Part shown: positions 53,903 through 61,074 of the stretch, in pieces | Position numbering within the stretch: position 1 is the first letter of the stretch | Layout of the letters: every line of letters begins with the position of its first letter | DNA from: Thermodesulfovibrio aggregans | GTDB taxonomy: Bacteria; Nitrospirota; Thermodesulfovibrionia; Thermodesulfovibrionales; Thermodesulfovibrionaceae | Assembly (NCBI RefSeq): GCF_001514535.1 | Contig: NZ_BCNO01000001.1 | Span: 513,044-577,043 of the forward strand | Reading direction: 5' to 3' | Length of the DNA: 64,000 nt | Program-made: the position numbers and the translations under genes | The notes under the pieces: generated by a model | The model's input: only the letters and a program-made list of their open reading frames with translations | What the model was told of the DNA's origin: nothing | Databases searched by the model: none

Positions 53903-55927
53903 TTAAAATTCATATTTTAATCCGATTGTAAAATCCCATTGAGGTTGTGGATTTATCATAATTTCATTCTCATTAAGCCATGTTATCTCTGATGAATATT
54001 TTCTTGGCGTATATACAGTAGATAAAAAATAATTCAATTTTTTCACTTTGTAATTAAGATTGAGCGTATATTTATCAAAAACTGGTCCCTTTACAGCAGA
54101 GGGATTTTTTCCTATATAGTAGTATTTACCAGATATATAATAATAGTTTAGATCACCATATAACTTCTCGTTCCTGTTGAATTCCTTTGAAAATTCTATT
54201 CCTATTTTAAATATGTCTTTTGGGACATCTATTACTTTATCCTGTCCAGGGTTTTGAGGATTTTTTACTTTTGCATCTACCCATGAATAACTTCCATATA
54301 ATGATAATTCAGGTAGTAAAAATATTTTTGTTTCAAGCTCAATTCCATTTCTCTCTGAATTCCCAATATTTACGGGTTCATTATTTATTATAGCTACTTC
54401 CCTTTTTAAATCAGTTTGATAATAATCAAAGGAAAACTGAATTTTATCAAAAATAAATGTATTAAATCCTATATCCCAAGATGAAACTTTTGCTGGTTCA
54501 AGATCAAAATTTTTCTTTTGAGATGATTTTGCTGGAGATACTTCATTTATATAAGGTGCTCGAGCTCCCATTGACCAATTTGCAAAAATATCAAAGTTTT
54601 TAGTAGGAGAAATCACTAATCCTATTTTAGGACTAAAAATAGATGTATGCCCTTCTCCCGAATTATCTGATACTACATGGTTAGTTACATCATAGTCAAA
54701 TCTATCAAATCTCAATCCACCTATTATTTTCAAAAAATCTAAAGGTTTTACCTGACCTTGTATGAATAAAGCATTCTGTAGATACTCCGCATCCCAGTAT
54801 TGTGTGTATTTTCCTGATTTATTTCTTTTTGTTGTAGGATATCTCTGATAATATCCATCATCATATCTTAGTTCAAAACCAGGGGTTAAACTGATGTTTT
54901 CATTAATTATAAGGTTATAATAAGCTTTAAAACCTGAGGTTTTTGTGTTAAATATTCTTGCCTCTTGGTTAACTGGAGAATAACTATACACACGATGCGC
55001 AACATACCTGTTCAATTTAATATTTGTATAGTATGCATTTATATATAATCCCTTTTCTGATTTTTGAGGAGAATAACTGACAACAATAGAGAAAATCCTA
55101 CTATTTCCACCATCATCTGGTGTTAAAGTAGTTTTCCTGCTAACTATGCCTCTTTCCAATTCTGTTTTTGATAGAAATCCAGGAGCATTCCAATCAGCAT
55201 CATAATAATTAACTCTAAAAGAGATTTTATCTTCGCTCAATGGAAAAGATAATTTACCAAAAAAGTTATATCTTTCATAGTCGGAATTATCTCTAAAGCC
55301 GTCTGTTCTATAATACTCACCAAGGATAAAGGGTATTGTTTTAAATTTATCGTAACTAAAGATTGGAATAAACCTGAAACTACCATAACTTCCAGCAGAG
55401 CCTGTTATGCTTGATAAATCAGACTCTTTAGTAATTATATTAATACAACCTCCGATAGCATTATCTCCACATAAAGAAGAAAAAGGTCCTTTAATAATTT
55501 CAATCTTTTCAATCATTTCAGGAATAAGCCATGAAAGAATATGGTCTCCAAAATATATTGGATAATTTTGCGGAACACCGTCAATATAAGTAGCTACATA
55601 TTTTTTGCCTCCTCCACCACCACCCAGTCCTCTCATAGTTAAGGCAGAACCGATATCCCCCTGTCCGTAATTTTCAACGTAAAGACCTGGAATTTTTCTG
55701 AAGATTTCTTCATGCCTCGGAGTGACTAAATTACTAATATCCTCTTTAGTTAAAACATTTACATTAGCTGGAAGAGATTCAGCACTAAGAGATAATGATG
55801 ATTTTTCTTTGATAATTCTCTTCTCTTCCACCACAATCTCCTCAAGCTTTTCCTCCTTTTCCTCGGCAAAAACAGGCAAAACAAAACATAAAACAAACAT
55901 GATACATAAAAGAGTCTGAAAAATCAT
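53903..55927 (-). CDS. TonB-dependent outer-membrane receptor (operon A)
   Basis: The 674-residue protein has a signal peptide (MIFQTLLCIMFVLCFVLPVF, cleavage after FAE or nearby) and a TonB-box-like EEIVVEEKRI. The plug follows (LPANVNVLTKEDISNLVTP, IEIIKGPFSSLCGDNAIGGC), then a 22-strand barrel ending WDFTIGLKYEF. It is the first gene of operon A. Substrate is probably a Ni/Co chelate or corrinoid by context. The signal peptide and upstream leader are near-copies of those of the operon B receptor, while the barrels differ strongly. Confidence 0.93.
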   Translation of the reverse strand: MIFQTLLCIMFVLCFVLPVFAEEKEEKLEEIVVEEKRIIKEKSSLSLSAESLPANVNVLTKEDISNLVTPRHEEIFRKIPGLYVENYGQGDIGSALTMRGLGGGGGGKKYVATYIDGVPQNYPIYFGDHILSWLIPEMIEKIEIIKGPFSSLCGDNAIGGCINIITKESDLSSITGSAGSYGSFRFIPIFSYDKFKTIPFILGEYYRTDGFRDNSDYERYNFFGKLSFPLSEDKISFRVNYYDADWNAPGFLSKTELERGIVSRKTTLTPDDGGNSRIFSIVVSYSPQKSEKGLYINAYYTNIKLNRYVAHRVYSYSPVNQEARIFNTKTSGFKAYYNLIINENISLTPGFELRYDDGYYQRYPTTKRNKSGKYTQYWDAEYLQNALFIQGQVKPLDFLKIIGGLRFDRFDYDVTNHVVSDNSGEGHTSIFSPKIGLVISPTKNFDIFANWSMGARAPYINEVSPAKSSQKKNFDLEPAKVSSWDIGFNTFIFDKIQFSFDYYQTDLKREVAIINNEPVNIGNSERNGIELETKIFLLPELSLYGSYSWVDAKVKNPQNPGQDKVIDVPKDIFKIGIEFSKEFNRNEKLYGDLNYYYISGKYYYIGKNPSAVKGPVFDKYTLNLNYKVKKLNYFLSTVYTPRKYSSEITWLNENEIMINPQPQWDFTIGLKYEF

Positions 55928-56092
55928 CTAAGCCCCTCCTTAAAAAATTTTTTCAATATCTTTGCTCCCTTCAGAGAGGCTTAAGACCCTTCATGAGTCT
56001 GATTCATAAAAAAAGCCGTGTAAGGGATACACTCCCTTGCACGGCCTTCATGACCTTGTTTACCCTTCTTGGGTAAAAAATATTAAAACAAA
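55928..56092 (-). promoter_or_regulatory. Structured 5' leader of TonB operon A
   Basis: On the minus strand the leader contains small hairpins ACCC-AAGAA-GGGT and GGTC-ATGAA-GGCC. A strong terminator follows, then GACTC-ATGAA-GGGTC and CTCTC-TGAA-GGGAG ahead of the SD. The repeated core is TGAAGG in a short loop or stem. An 8-codon upstream frame (ATG AAT CAG ... TAA) lies right after the terminator. I match no known riboswitch; B12-box sequences are absent. Confidence 0.6.
56007..56044 (-). terminator. Attenuator-like terminator in leader A
   Basis: GCCGTGCAAGGGA and TCCCTTACACGGC pair over 13 positions with one mismatch around a 5-nt loop. Seven T follow. It lies inside the leader, about 80 nt before the receptor ATG, so readthrough is needed for expression unless a promoter lies after it. 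Confidence 0.8.
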
Positions 56093-56113
56093 ATTGAAAG
56101 AATTATGTCAATA

Positions 56114-56569
56114 TTATTTATGAAATCCATATTTTTCAGGATTTTTTATTATCTCTTTGTAATAACTGTAAAAATTTGAAATATCCTCAAAATGCTGATT
56201 TATTACTGTGTAAAGCTCTTCAGGAGTTATTTCCCAGTAAATATGAACAAGTCTATTCCTGTATCCTGCAAGATTTTTATTTTTTTCGGCAAAATCCTCA
56301 GGAATAAGACCATATCTACCGAGACTCACTATTATTTCCTGATAATCTTTTGTTTTTACTTCCAATCGAGAAAGCAAATGGCTGCCAATTGTTAATATGC
56401 ATTCAAGTGCTCTTCTTAAATAGTGTTCTGCCACAATGTAGTTTCTTTTATCTTTGACGAATTCATCTTTATTTATTCTTTTTAAAGTCTCCATTTCTTC
56501 CAAAGCCTCATGAATCTGTGAAAGAATATTTATCATTTTTGAGACATTTATTGGTCTATGTTTGCTCAT
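56114..56569 (-). CDS. HEPN-domain toxin (HepT-like)
   Basis: The 151-residue helical protein has the HEPN RNase motif RxxxxH in AGYRNRLVHIYWEI. It pairs with the MNT nucleotidyltransferase gene upstream (14-nt overlap), the standard HepT/MntA toxin-antitoxin arrangement in which the antitoxin modifies the toxin. Confidence 0.88.
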   Translation of the reverse strand: MSKHRPINVSKMINILSQIHEALEEMETLKRINKDEFVKDKRNYIVAEHYLRRALECILTIGSHLLSRLEVKTKDYQEIIVSLGRYGLIPEDFAEKNKNLAGYRNRLVHIYWEITPEELYTVINQHFEDISNFYSYYKEIIKNPEKYGFHK

Positions 56570-56963
56570 CAGCTAACAGTGACTCCTTAAATATATTTTC
56601 AAAGTATTGAAAATCAAGATACTGCATTATAACTCTGTCTTTATATTCACTGAAAAACTCTGTATCAGAGCAGAATAACAACTTACCTTCTGTAACAGCA
56701 TTGAATTGAAGACTTAGTGGAGCTTCATGTAAATAAACAATGTCAATCTTTCCATCAAAGTTTTTTGAAATTTCACTGTAAATTTCTCCATATACCTTTA
56801 CAGGTTCTTTCATAGGTAAAGTTTTATCTCTAAACAATACTGCAAAATCAATATCACTTCCTATGTGGAATGTGCCTTCAACTAAAGACCCGAAAATTAA
56901 TATGGCAACCACACCAAGAGATTTAAGCTTTTCTTCGTCAAATTTTTTCATTGGTAAAACCAT
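56556..56963 (-). CDS. MNT-type nucleotidyltransferase antitoxin (MntA-like)
   Basis: The 135-residue protein has the nucleotidyltransferase motif FGSLVEGTFHIGSDIDFAVL (GSx10DxD type). It is the partner of the HEPN gene. TATAAT lies 6 nt before the ATG at 56963, so it probably has its own leaderless promoter. An ATG four codons later is an alternative. Confidence 0.88.
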   Translation of the reverse strand: MVLPMKKFDEEKLKSLGVVAILIFGSLVEGTFHIGSDIDFAVLFRDKTLPMKEPVKVYGEIYSEISKNFDGKIDIVYLHEAPLSLQFNAVTEGKLLFCSDTEFFSEYKDRVIMQYLDFQYFENIFKESLLADEQT

Positions 56964-56969
56964 AGGGAT

Positions 56970-56975
56970 ATTATA
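56970..56975 (-). promoter_or_regulatory. Leaderless -10 of the MNT/HEPN pair
   Basis: TATAAT on the minus strand is followed after 6 nt by the ATG at 56963. No SD is present. Confidence 0.55.
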
Positions 56976-56982
56976 ACATCTT

Positions 56983-57738
56983 CTAAAAATCAGATATTAC
57001 AAACTTTCTTCTGTCAAGTTCTATTATTTTTACATCTATGTCATAAACATCTTTTATGAGCGAAGGTTCAATTATTTTACAGTCTCCTGTTTGATAAATT
57101 TCACCATTTTTCATAAAAATAAAGTAATCAGCAAACTGAATAGCAAGATTAATGTCATGTAAAACAATCACAGTGGTAAGATTTAAGTTTCCAGTTAATT
57201 TCTTTAAAATTTTAAGTATCTCAATCTGATTTTTGGGGTCAAGATGATTTACAGGCTCATCAAGTAAAAGTACCTGCGGTTCCTGAGCAAGAGCTCTTGC
57301 TATAAGAACTTTCTGGACTTCGCCTCCGCTTAGTTCATTAATCTTTCTGAAAGCAAAATCTTTAAGCCCAAAATCTTCAATTATTCTCTCAACAACCTCA
57401 AGATCTCTTTCAGATGGCTCAAAGGATATATGAGGCTTTCTTCCAAGAAGTATTGCGTCAAAAACAAGGCTATATGGTGTTGAATTTGAACTTTGAGGCA
57501 GATAGGCAATCTTTTTTGCAATCTCTTTTGCTGAAAATTTTCTTATATCCTCGCCATCTATATAAACTTTTCCTTTTTTTGGTTTTAGTATTCGGTCAAT
57601 TGTTCTCAGTAAAGTTGATTTCCCAGAGCCATTTGGTCCTAATATGGCATATACAAATCCACTGTTAAATTTCAGATTGACTTCTTTGAGAACCTCTCTG
57701 TCATCGTACCCTGCTGTCAGATTTTCAATTTTAAGCAT
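56983..57738 (-). CDS. FepC/BtuD-type ABC ATPase, metal-chelate uptake (operon B)
   Basis: The 251-residue ATPase has Walker A LGPNGSGKSTLLRTIDRIL, signature NELSGGEVQKVLIARALAQE and LLLDEPVNHLDPKNQ. It is directly adjacent to the operon B permease. It is related to but clearly diverged from the operon A ATPase. Confidence 0.94.
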   Translation of the reverse strand: MLKIENLTAGYDDREVLKEVNLKFNSGFVYAILGPNGSGKSTLLRTIDRILKPKKGKVYIDGEDIRKFSAKEIAKKIAYLPQSSNSTPYSLVFDAILLGRKPHISFEPSERDLEVVERIIEDFGLKDFAFRKINELSGGEVQKVLIARALAQEPQVLLLDEPVNHLDPKNQIEILKILKKLTGNLNLTTVIVLHDINLAIQFADYFIFMKNGEIYQTGDCKIIEPSLIKDVYDIDVKIIELDRRKFVISDF

Positions 57739-58830
57739 TTAAAATCTTCTCCTTTTTATAAGTAAATAAAAAAACATAGGAGCTCCAGCAAAGGAAGTTA
57801 TTATTCCAACCGGTAAGACCGATGGAGAGATAATTGTTCGTGCAATCAAATCAGAGATAGAAAGCAAGACTGCACCAAAAACCGCTGAATAGGGAATTAA
57901 AAACCTGTGGTCACTTCCGATGATAAGTCTCACAATATGAGGAGATATTAATCCCACAAATCCTATTATGCCGAGAAAGGCGGTGCAAACAGAGACCACA
58001 AAGGCACTTAGAAACATTCCAGAAACTCTCAAAAACTTTATATTCACGCCAAGACTTTTTGCAACCTCATCTCCCCAGAGAAGTGCATTAAAATTCCATC
58101 TGTTAAGGAAGAAGTAGATAAAACAAATACAGAAGGCAATAAACATGAGTTTGTTTTCAAGCCAGCCAGCTTTTCCAATGTCTCCAAATGTCCAGAAAAC
58201 AGTTGCAGCTACCTGAAAATCACTGGCAAAGTATTGCAAAAACATTGTTGCTGAGCCAAAAAGACTGCTCAATGCCACACCAGCAAGTATTATTGCCTCA
58301 GGAGTTATATTTCGTAGAAATGAAAGAAAAAGTATGAGAATAACTGTAAGAAGTGCACCTGCAAATGCTGAAATTACAACAGGATAGCTTTTAAATACCG
58401 TTACTGCCTCTGTTCCAAAAGAATGTGTCTGTCCAGCACCAAGAAAAATTATTGCAAAAGCTGCGCCAAAGGCAGCACCATGAGAAACTCCTAAAGTAAA
58501 AGGTGAAGCCAGTGGATTTTTAAGCACATTCTGCATGACAGCACCAGCAACTCCTAAAGAAGCTCCTGCAAGAATTGCTCCCACTGTTCTTGTTATTCTT
58601 ATATTCCGTACAATATAGGAGTTTTCAGTATCGCTGAAGATAGCTCTGAAAACATCACTTATTGAAAGATTCATTGAACCAGTTGATACAGAGACAACTG
58701 AAATAACCAAAAGAATAAAAATTAAAAGAAAGCCAAATAAAATCTTTGAGTAGAAAGACTTAAGATACTGTTTTTTTATTGAGCCCTCAGCGTACTGTGA
58801 TTCCTGACTCTTTGAACTCAACCTTTCCAT
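57739..58830 (-). CDS. FecCD-type ABC permease (operon B)
   Basis: The 363-residue permease has GASLGVAGAVMQNVLKNPLA, SPFTLGVSHGAAFGAAFAI and IGFVGLISPHIVRLIIGSDH. The first ~30 residues are hydrophilic and overlap the binding-protein gene by 44 nt, so the true start may be slightly later, but no better ATG is seen. Confidence 0.94.
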   Translation of the reverse strand: MERLSSKSQESQYAEGSIKKQYLKSFYSKILFGFLLIFILLVISVVSVSTGSMNLSISDVFRAIFSDTENSYIVRNIRITRTVGAILAGASLGVAGAVMQNVLKNPLASPFTLGVSHGAAFGAAFAIIFLGAGQTHSFGTEAVTVFKSYPVVISAFAGALLTVILILFLSFLRNITPEAIILAGVALSSLFGSATMFLQYFASDFQVAATVFWTFGDIGKAGWLENKLMFIAFCICFIYFFLNRWNFNALLWGDEVAKSLGVNIKFLRVSGMFLSAFVVSVCTAFLGIIGFVGLISPHIVRLIIGSDHRFLIPYSAVFGAVLLSISDLIARTIISPSVLPVGIITSFAGAPMFFYLLIKRRRF

Positions 58831-59878
58831 AGCCTCTGTATGTTTTCTTTAAATCATCAAGTACATCAACTCCAAGAATTTTTTTGAATATATCTCTTGC
58901 CTTTTTTTGAGGTTCTATGTCTCTGAATCTTTCAGGATAGATAACTTTGCCCATGAAGTAAGCATTGGCAAAGAGAATCTCAAGATTTGTTCTGTAAAAA
59001 TTGTATGGGAAAACTGTATAAACCTTTCCTTCTTTGACTGCCTTAAGTTTTTTGTAAAACTCTTTGTTTTTTAGATAATCGTCATTTACAAGAGAAATTC
59101 CAGCTGTATCAATAAAGAGATAATCTGGATTCCACACAAGAAGCTTTTCTTTGTCAATGAAAACATGTCCTTTCCTGCCTGTTTCATCAACCACATTTAT
59201 AACATTCAACCACTGAAGAGGCGGATACTGTGCTTCTGAGCTTGTTATACCATGTGCACCTCTTGCACTTATAGCACCTACATAGACTGTTGGCTTTTTT
59301 GTATGAGCTGTTCTTTTTTTTAGATCATCAACCATCTGCTGTATGTATCTGTTTATCTCTTCTGCTCTTTTTTCTCTATCAAGAATCTTTCCAAGAAAGG
59401 TAAATGTATTCTGAATGTCTTCAATTCTGAATCCCTCTGTTCCCGCATACTGAATGACAACAACAGGAATGCCTGTTTTCTTTTGAATTAACTCTGCATT
59501 GTCAACTTCAAAGGTAATAACCAGATCGGGTTTAACCATTATAAGCTTTTCAAAATCAGGAAGTTTTCCAGGACCTCCCTCTCCAATTGATGGAATATTC
59601 TGGACTTTATTCTTTATTGCAAGCCAGTATGCTTTTCCTGTTGCAGGATTACCTCTCATGACACTATGCTTTTCAACTCCCTCAATTCCCGCAATTTTTT
59701 CAAATGCCTGAAGATAGACAATATAACGCAGAGAAGCAGAGAGTGCCACAACTTTTTCTACTTTTTTGGGAATTGTTACCTTTCTTCCAGCCATATCAGT
59801 TATTGCAATCATCTCTTTTGCATTGACAGCGGATACAAATATAAAAATGAAAACAATCGCAAATAAAGCTTTCCTCAT
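58787..59878 (-). CDS. Periplasmic metal-chelate binding protein (class III SBP, operon B)
   Basis: The 363-residue protein has a signal peptide (ALFAIVFIFIFVSAVNA). The two-lobe SBP fold follows, with ITDMAGRKVTIPKKVEKVVA, KPDLVITFEVDNAEL and a helical linker. The ligand might be a Ni- or Co-chelate, or an oxyanion as in MolA-like proteins. It starts 1 nt after trmO. Confidence 0.9.
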   Translation of the reverse strand: MRKALFAIVFIFIFVSAVNAKEMIAITDMAGRKVTIPKKVEKVVALSASLRYIVYLQAFEKIAGIEGVEKHSVMRGNPATGKAYWLAIKNKVQNIPSIGEGGPGKLPDFEKLIMVKPDLVITFEVDNAELIQKKTGIPVVVIQYAGTEGFRIEDIQNTFTFLGKILDREKRAEEINRYIQQMVDDLKKRTAHTKKPTVYVGAISARGAHGITSSEAQYPPLQWLNVINVVDETGRKGHVFIDKEKLLVWNPDYLFIDTAGISLVNDDYLKNKEFYKKLKAVKEGKVYTVFPYNFYRTNLEILFANAYFMGKVIYPERFRDIEPQKKARDIFKKILGVDVLDDLKKTYRGYGKVEFKESGITVR

Positions 59879-60286
59879 TTATCCTCCATATGGTCTGTAT
59901 TCAATGTAAGGTTTTATATCAAGGACTGGAGTACCGTCATACATATCAAGCCTTCTTACCTTTATAATGTTATCCTCCACTGCAAGCACTTCAAGGACTG
60001 AAAGCCCGATTGGATTTGGTCTGTGTGGTGAGCATGTGCTGAAAACTCCCCTTGTTTCATTCAGATGAGGCGGTTTCTGAATAAGTTTTTCAGGACTGAA
60101 GGCAGGAGACTTATGAAAGCAAAATATTACAACGATTTTGTCTCCTGCCTTTATATCCCTTAAGCCGAGCTTGTATTCAGGCTCAATGACAATTTCTCCC
60201 TCCACATCAGACACACTCCAGTGTCTTGGCAGGGTATCTGCTTTTGTTCTTACATATCCAATTGGTTTAAATTTATACTCCTGCAT
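59879..60286 (-). CDS. trmO: TrmO (TsaA-like) tRNA t6A37 methyltransferase
   Basis: The 135-residue protein has the TrmO signature FKPIGYVRTKAD, FCFHKSP and GVFSTCSPHRPNPIGLSVLE. It N6-methylates t6A37 of tRNA-Thr. trmO-like genes often sit in metal-transport operons for reasons not understood. It overlaps the CooC-like gene by 14 nt. Confidence 0.9.
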   Translation of the reverse strand: MQEYKFKPIGYVRTKADTLPRHWSVSDVEGEIVIEPEYKLGLRDIKAGDKIVVIFCFHKSPAFSPEKLIQKPPHLNETRGVFSTCSPHRPNPIGLSVLEVLAVEDNIIKVRRLDMYDGTPVLDIKPYIEYRPYGG

Positions 60287-61061
60287 AAATGCTCTCTAAA
60301 AACTGTTCAATTTCTTTGAAAGCTTCTGAATTTTCAGGAATTTTTCCATCAATTGATAGACTATAAACCGCAGGTGAAAAATGTATTAATCCTGAGATAG
60401 GTAAACCTCTTTTCTGAACATTCTCTCTAATCTTAGTTTCAATTTCAGCAGGCACTTTATTTAGTATGAAATAAATATTTTTACCCATCTTTTGAGAAAG
60501 TGACAGAGCCTTCTCAGCAACTTCAACAGAGTCAAGATATGGTTCGGCAACTGCAATAACCGTATCAATTCCCTTTTCTATTCCTCTTCCAAAGTGTTCA
60601 ACTCCTGCCTCTGTGTCAACAATGATAAGCTCGTTGTCCCTGAGTTCAATTTTTTCAAGAAACTCTCTGCTTACAACTCCCATTGGGCATGCGCATCCTT
60701 CCATTGGCTCTTTGATTTTTCCTATGCTTACAAGGGCGATATTACCATCTTTTTTTATAAACTCATCTGGAATATCATCAATACTGAATGTATCCTTTTC
60801 AATTACGCTCATCTTTGGCTCTTTTTCTCCAGACTGAAACCTTTTAATGAGACTTTGCTGCACAGTTTTCTTTCCTCCAAGAAAATCCATAAAAGCAGCT
60901 GGCGGTTCTTTGAAACCAAAAAGCTTGTAAAGTGTCTGATTGCTTTCATCAGAATCAACAACAAGAACTCTTTTACCTCTCTTTGAAAAAGCCTTTGCAA
61001 GTGCATAAACAATAAAACTCTTACCAACGCCACCTTTTCCACATACTGCAACCTTTTTCAT
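60273..61061 (-). CDS. cooC: CooC-like nickel-insertion ATPase (MinD/ArsA fold)
   Basis: The 262-residue protein has the deviant Walker A CGKGGVGKSFIVYALAKAFS, the CooC-type CxC segment EGCACPMG, and Walker B-like ELIIVDTEAGVEHFGRGIEK (the GVEHFGRG run is CooC-typical). CooC inserts nickel into CO dehydrogenase. Its presence in this operon is the best clue that the transported metal is nickel. No CODH genes are in the window. Confidence 0.85.
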   Translation of the reverse strand: MKKVAVCGKGGVGKSFIVYALAKAFSKRGKRVLVVDSDESNQTLYKLFGFKEPPAAFMDFLGGKKTVQQSLIKRFQSGEKEPKMSVIEKDTFSIDDIPDEFIKKDGNIALVSIGKIKEPMEGCACPMGVVSREFLEKIELRDNELIIVDTEAGVEHFGRGIEKGIDTVIAVAEPYLDSVEVAEKALSLSQKMGKNIYFILNKVPAEIETKIRENVQKRGLPISGLIHFSPAVYSLSIDGKIPENSEAFKEIEQFLESIYAGV

Positions 61062-61074
61062 TACCTATCCCTCC

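Larger units (their letters stand above)
55830..56113 (-). repeat. Duplicated leader/signal-peptide repeat, copy A
   Basis: About 284 bp nearly identical to 63200-63484: the signal-peptide codons, the SD region (AAGGAGGGGC), the hairpin leader and a little further upstream. Differences are scattered substitutions and 1-nt indels. It ends exactly where the HEPN gene ends. It indicates a segmental duplication or gene conversion that gave both TonB operons the same control region. Confidence 0.85.

Noticed and set aside
55928..56044. Leader mini-hairpins as CsrA sites
   Set aside because: CsrA sites need GGA in the loop. Here the repeated core is GAAGG with the G's in the stem.
55928..56092. 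Cobalamin riboswitch upstream of the TonB receptor
   Set aside because: Expected from the context, but no B12 box or conserved core sequence is present in either leader copy.
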